A stretch of 64,000 nt of DNA from DASQZK01 sp963763215 (GTDB lineage Bacteria > Bacteroidota > Bacteroidia > Bacteroidales > GCA-2748055). Location of the stretch: NCBI GenBank assembly GCA_963763215.1, contig CAVXNX010000017.1, positions 186,001 through 250,000 of the forward strand, given 5' to 3'. Shown piece by piece: positions 60,993-64,000 of the stretch. How positions within the stretch are numbered: the first letter of the stretch is position 1; every line of letters begins with the position of its first letter. The notes beneath the pieces are model-generated. The model did not search any database, was not told the origin of the DNA, and saw only the letters and a program-made list of their open reading frames with translations. The position numbers were made by a program, and so were the translations under genes.

Positions 60993-62318
60993 ATGAGCAA
61001 ATCTTATCATTTCGACACCTTGCAGCTTCATGCCGGCTATGATCCGGATCCTGCAACAAATTCAAGGGCTGTCCCGATCTACCAGACGACCTCCTACACG
61101 TTTAACGATACCGATCATGCGGCCGATCTTTTCGCGCTCAAGAAATTCGGAAATATTTATACCCGGATCATGAATCCGACCACCGATGTCTTCGAAAAGA
61201 GGATGGCCGCCCTCGAAGGGGGTGTCGCCGCCCTGGCCACCTCCAGCGGACAATCGGCGCAATTCCTGGCCCTGACCAATATTCTTGGGAACGGCGACAA
61301 TTTCGTCTCCACCTCCTATCTCTATGGAGGAACCTTCAACCAGTTCAAAGTCCAGTTTAAACGGCTGGGTATCGAAGCTCGGTTTGTGGTCGGGGACGAT
61401 CCTGCCGATTACGAAAAACGGATCGACGAGAAAACGAAAGCCATCTATGTTGAAACCATCGGCAATCCGAAATTCAATATTCCCGATTTTGATGCCCTGT
61501 CAGCCATCGCCCGTAAACACGGTATACCGCTGTTCGTCGACAATACCTTCGGAGCCGGAGGCTACCTCTGCCGGCCCATCGACCACGGGGCGAATATCGT
61601 GGTCGAATCGGCCACAAAATGGATCGGCGGACATGGGAACAGCATCGGCGGGGTGATTATCGATGCCGGTAATTTCAACTGGGCCAACGGGAAATTCCCG
61701 CAGTTCACCGAACCTTCGGAAGGATACCACGGCCTGGTATTCTGGGATGTATTCGGTGAAAACGGTCCCTTTGGCAACATCGCCTTTGCCATCAGGGCCA
61801 GGGTCGAAGGTCTCCGTGATTATGGGAATGCGCTCAGCCCTTTCAATGCGTTCCTCCTGATCCAGGGCATCGAAACCCTGTCGCTCCGGGCCCAGAGGCA
61901 TGCCGACAATACATTGGCGCTGGCCAGGTGGCTGAAAGAACAGGACTGGGTCACCAAAGTCACTTATCCCGGTCTGGAAGATAATCCATATCATGCCCTG
62001 GCCAAAAAATACCTCCGCAATGGTTTCGGAGGGGTTCTGACCTTCAATGTCAGGGGAGGGAAAGATGCAGCCATCGAACTGGTCAACAATGTCGAGCTCA
62101 TTTCCCACCTGGCTAATGTCGGCGACGCCCGGACCCTCATCATTCACCCGGCCAGCACGACACACGAACAGCTTTCGGCTGAAGAACAACTCGCTACCGG
62201 CGTTGAACCCGACGCCCTGAGGTTATCCGTCGGACTTGAGCATCTCGATGATATCAAGCTTGATCTGACTGAAGCCTACAGCAAGGTCAAAACGGGTGCC
62301 GGAAAGGTTCATGCCTGA
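60993..62318 (+). CDS. metY: O-acetylhomoserine sulfhydrylase (aminocarboxypropyltransferase)
   Basis: A 441-residue PLP enzyme of the Cys/Met metabolism family making homocysteine from O-acetylhomoserine and sulfide. Blocks are FDTLQLHAGYDPDPATNSRAVPIYQTTSYTFND, YTRIMNPTTDVFEKRMAALEGG, the PLP-lysine motif ESATKWIGGHGNSIGG, and IHPASTTHEQLSAEEQLATGVEPDALRLSVGLEHLDDIKLDL. The extra length and IDHGANI segment fit the MetY rather than the MetB/MetC branch. SAM riboswitch control upstream agrees with this role. The frame is intact. Confidence 0.94.
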   Translation: MSKSYHFDTLQLHAGYDPDPATNSRAVPIYQTTSYTFNDTDHAADLFALKKFGNIYTRIMNPTTDVFEKRMAALEGGVAALATSSGQSAQFLALTNILGNGDNFVSTSYLYGGTFNQFKVQFKRLGIEARFVVGDDPADYEKRIDEKTKAIYVETIGNPKFNIPDFDALSAIARKHGIPLFVDNTFGAGGYLCRPIDHGANIVVESATKWIGGHGNSIGGVIIDAGNFNWANGKFPQFTEPSEGYHGLVFWDVFGENGPFGNIAFAIRARVEGLRDYGNALSPFNAFLLIQGIETLSLRAQRHADNTLALARWLKEQDWVTKVTYPGLEDNPYHALAKKYLRNGFGGVLTFNVRGGKDAAIELVNNVELISHLANVGDARTLIIHPASTTHEQLSAEEQLATGVEPDALRLSVGLEHLDDIKLDLTEAYSKVKTGAGKVHA

Positions 62319-62345
62319 GTAAGGAAAAACCCGGAAAGGTCAACA

Positions 62346-62380
62346 ATACGGACAGGCTCATGACCTGTCCGTATTTTTTT
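62346..62380 (+). terminator. Rho-independent terminator after metY
   Basis: ATACGGACAGG and CCTGTCCGTAT form an 11-base perfect stem with loop CTCATGA, followed by T-rich sequence 62375-62380. It also sits at the 3' end of the converging receptor gene. Confidence 0.92.
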
Positions 62381-62385
62381 GACCT

Positions 62386-64000
62386 TTAAAATTCAAGTTT
62401 CACCCGGACGTAGAGATTTCTTCCCGGTTCGTATTTGATAAGCCCCCGGTTGGTGGAAAGAAAATTGATGTAGGCCCGGTTGAAAAGATTTTCCACCCCG
62501 GCACTGAGGTTCATCGCGGCAAAGCCGAGATCGATGGGCTGGCTGTAGACCCTCAGGTCATAGGTGGCATATCCGCCTGTGGCGGTCTCACCTTCCACGG
62601 TATTGGTCTTGGCCGCGGTCATATTGCAGGCAAATTCGGCTCCCGGCCACCCGGAGTTCTCATACCGGATACCCGTCCGTCCGCTCAGGGGCGGGATCAG
62701 CGGCAGGCTGGCACCATCGTTGGTCTGGTTGATGCCCCTCACCCATGATGAAGAACCAAAGAGCGTCATCCCGTCGATCAGGTTAACGCTGAAACTCATG
62801 TCGTATCCATAAAGAAGGGCTTTATCCACATTGGTGTTGATGAGCGCCGAAACCGTATCCTGGCGGGCCGGGTCGTCGGTGTAATTGTAAATGGCCGTGC
62901 CGGGCACGGAAACAATGAGGTTGGTCATGGAATTGATAAAGCCGTCGAGCGACAGGTGAAACCGGTCTTTCCAGATCCGGATCCCGAGATCGGCGAAATA
63001 CCCGTCTTCCGGTTTCAGGTCGGGTTTACCGATCTCCACTTTTCCCAGGGCCGCCAGGTCGATGTACTTATACCGTTCCTCGATGGAGGGAGAACGGAAT
63101 GCCCTGGCAAAGGAACCGGCGATGTCGAGGTGAGGATTGGCATGAAAAAGCACACCCAGGTTCGCGCTCCAGCTTCCATTGTTAACGCTGTTTTTATTGA
63201 AGGTGATGCGTTGGTTACTGATGGAATCCTGCCTGTAGCCATTGATGATGATGTATTGCGGATCAATGGCTTCGCCGTTTTGAACGTTGATCAGGTCGAG
63301 CCGTCCGCCCAGGGTGATCTTTAGCTTGTCCCCGTAAGCATGGAATTCATCCTGGAGGTAAAATCCTCCGCTGGCATAACGTGATTTGGGAATGGGGATT
63401 TCACCCCGCACAATGTGGTTCAGGCTGTCGGGAAATCCCGGAACAGGCTGCTCGATGTCCTTGACGCGCTCGGTGCGGAGCCGGCGCTGCCAGAGATCGA
63501 TCCCGGCGATCATCGAATGGCCGTGTGCAGGAACGATCGATGTCTGAAGCTGGATCCCGTCGGTTGTATGAAACCCTTTTGGGGTAATGGTTGTGGAAGG
63601 CGAGGGTTTCAGGAGCACATCGCGAAGAATGTACTGGTGAAAATAGTTGATCTGCACCTCCCTGAATGCCCTGGTTCCGAGGGTAATTTTGTAATTGGCG
63701 CTGAACATGTCCCTGAGTTCTTTGGGATATGAGGCGATGCCCTGCTGAGGGAAAACAGCCCCCCCGGGGATCCCGACATCCCTGGCATCATACCGTTGAT
63801 AATTGAGCTTCAGCTCCTGGTTCACGAAGGGTTTGACGGCCAGCCTGGCAGAAACGTTTTTATCGCTGAACTGGCTGTTGGCCAGCTCACCCTTCGGTGT
63901 CATGGCATTCTGCGCATCCTCGCTGGTTCCGCTGAGCCGCATATACCACTTTTTATTTCCCAGGAGAAGGGCGGCATTTTCCGCATGCATGCGGTTGACA
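62386..64000 (-). CDS. TonB-dependent outer-membrane receptor, 3' part (runs off window)
   Basis: At least 537 residues of the beta-barrel of a TonB-dependent receptor; the frame is open to the right edge (VNRMHAENAALL), so the plug domain and signal lie outside. Typical segments are YQRYDARDVGIPGG, AGIDLWQRR, LGVLFHANPHLDIAGSFARAFRSPSIEERYKYI (classic barrel motif), LKPEDGYFADLGIRIWKDRFHLSLDGFINSMTNL and the C-terminal GVENLFNRAYINFLSTNRGLIKYEPGRNLYVRVKLEF with a terminal Phe. This pattern (catecholate/metal-type receptor with FRSPSIEERY) suggests uptake of a siderophore or metal complex instead of a SusC glycan importer, but the ligand is not deducible. Confidence 0.92.
   Translation of the reverse strand, partial: VNRMHAENAALLLGNKKWYMRLSGTSEDAQNAMTPKGELANSQFSDKNVSARLAVKPFVNQELKLNYQRYDARDVGIPGGAVFPQQGIASYPKELRDMFSANYKITLGTRAFREVQINYFHQYILRDVLLKPSPSTTITPKGFHTTDGIQLQTSIVPAHGHSMIAGIDLWQRRLRTERVKDIEQPVPGFPDSLNHIVRGEIPIPKSRYASGGFYLQDEFHAYGDKLKITLGGRLDLINVQNGEAIDPQYIIINGYRQDSISNQRITFNKNSVNNGSWSANLGVLFHANPHLDIAGSFARAFRSPSIEERYKYIDLAALGKVEIGKPDLKPEDGYFADLGIRIWKDRFHLSLDGFINSMTNLIVSVPGTAIYNYTDDPARQDTVSALINTNVDKALLYGYDMSFSVNLIDGMTLFGSSSWVRGINQTNDGASLPLIPPLSGRTGIRYENSGWPGAEFACNMTAAKTNTVEGETATGGYATYDLRVYSQPIDLGFAAMNLSAGVENLFNRAYINFLSTNRGLIKYEPGRNLYVRVKLEF

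Overview
The window looks like a chromosomal segment of an uncultured Bacteroidota, probably Bacteroidales-like. Supporting signs are TAnnTTTG-type -7 promoter boxes, the gliding-type ABC genes gldF/gldG, an 11-subunit complex I locus without nuoE/F/G, lpxB, a SusC/TonB-class outer-membrane receptor and a SAM riboswitch ahead of metY. Bulk base composition is about 50-53% GC by eye. One gene (1976-3277) is far more AT-rich. No rRNA, tRNA, CRISPR array, transposase or complete prophage was seen.

Layout. 1-7654: an orphan fragment of an FtsX-type permease, a DUF362 membrane protein, the AT-rich AAA ATPase, a glycosyltransferase, an MsbA-like exporter and purB. 7826-14139 (+): mqnA, a membrane serine protease of the NfeD family, an acetyltransferase, a secreted CAP protein, an AhpD-like protein, pyruvate kinase and an HD hydrolase. 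14145-24066 (-): FAH-family enzyme, DnaQ-like exonuclease, dnaN, DUF4340 protein, gldG, gldF, SpoIID-like protein, lpxB, a small membrane protein and surE. 24220-33190 (+): pheT, macrodomain protein, an MqnP-like prenyltransferase, WD40 protein, tnaA with a probable leader peptide, yicC, gmk and nadD, followed by a 120-bp palindromic element. 33419-43801 (-): the nuoABCDHIJKLMN operon plus one small hypothetical gene. 44524-48457: a DUF4038-type glycosidase facing a Tat-exported Gfo/Idh oxidoreductase, then an outer-membrane protein. 48844-57993 (-): a 2-oxoacid:ferredoxin oxidoreductase (four subunits), an aminotransferase, phenylacetate-CoA ligase, an ACT protein, an eight-copy 103-bp repeat array, and an ADP-forming acyl-CoA synthetase. 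58647-64000: an MDR reductase, a lipoprotein, the SAM riboswitch-metY unit and the 3' part of a TonB-dependent receptor.

The genes suggest an anaerobe or microaerophile that ferments amino acids. Transamination, oxidative decarboxylation to acyl-CoA with reduced ferredoxin, and ATP formation by the acyl-CoA synthetase could be encoded side by side. Reduced ferredoxin could feed the nuo complex, and menaquinone would come from the futalosine route (mqnA and the MqnP-like gene). Tryptophanase adds tryptophan breakdown.

About half of the protein genes are split by one-base frame changes, including single-copy essential genes (pheT, purB, lpxB and most nuo genes). I read these as consensus errors of the assembly, not as pseudogenes, and annotate each as one gene. 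The observations most worth follow-up are the tryptophan-codon leader ORF before tnaA, the Met/Cys-rich small ORF between the SAM riboswitch and metY, the structured repeat array, and the AT-rich singleton ATPase.
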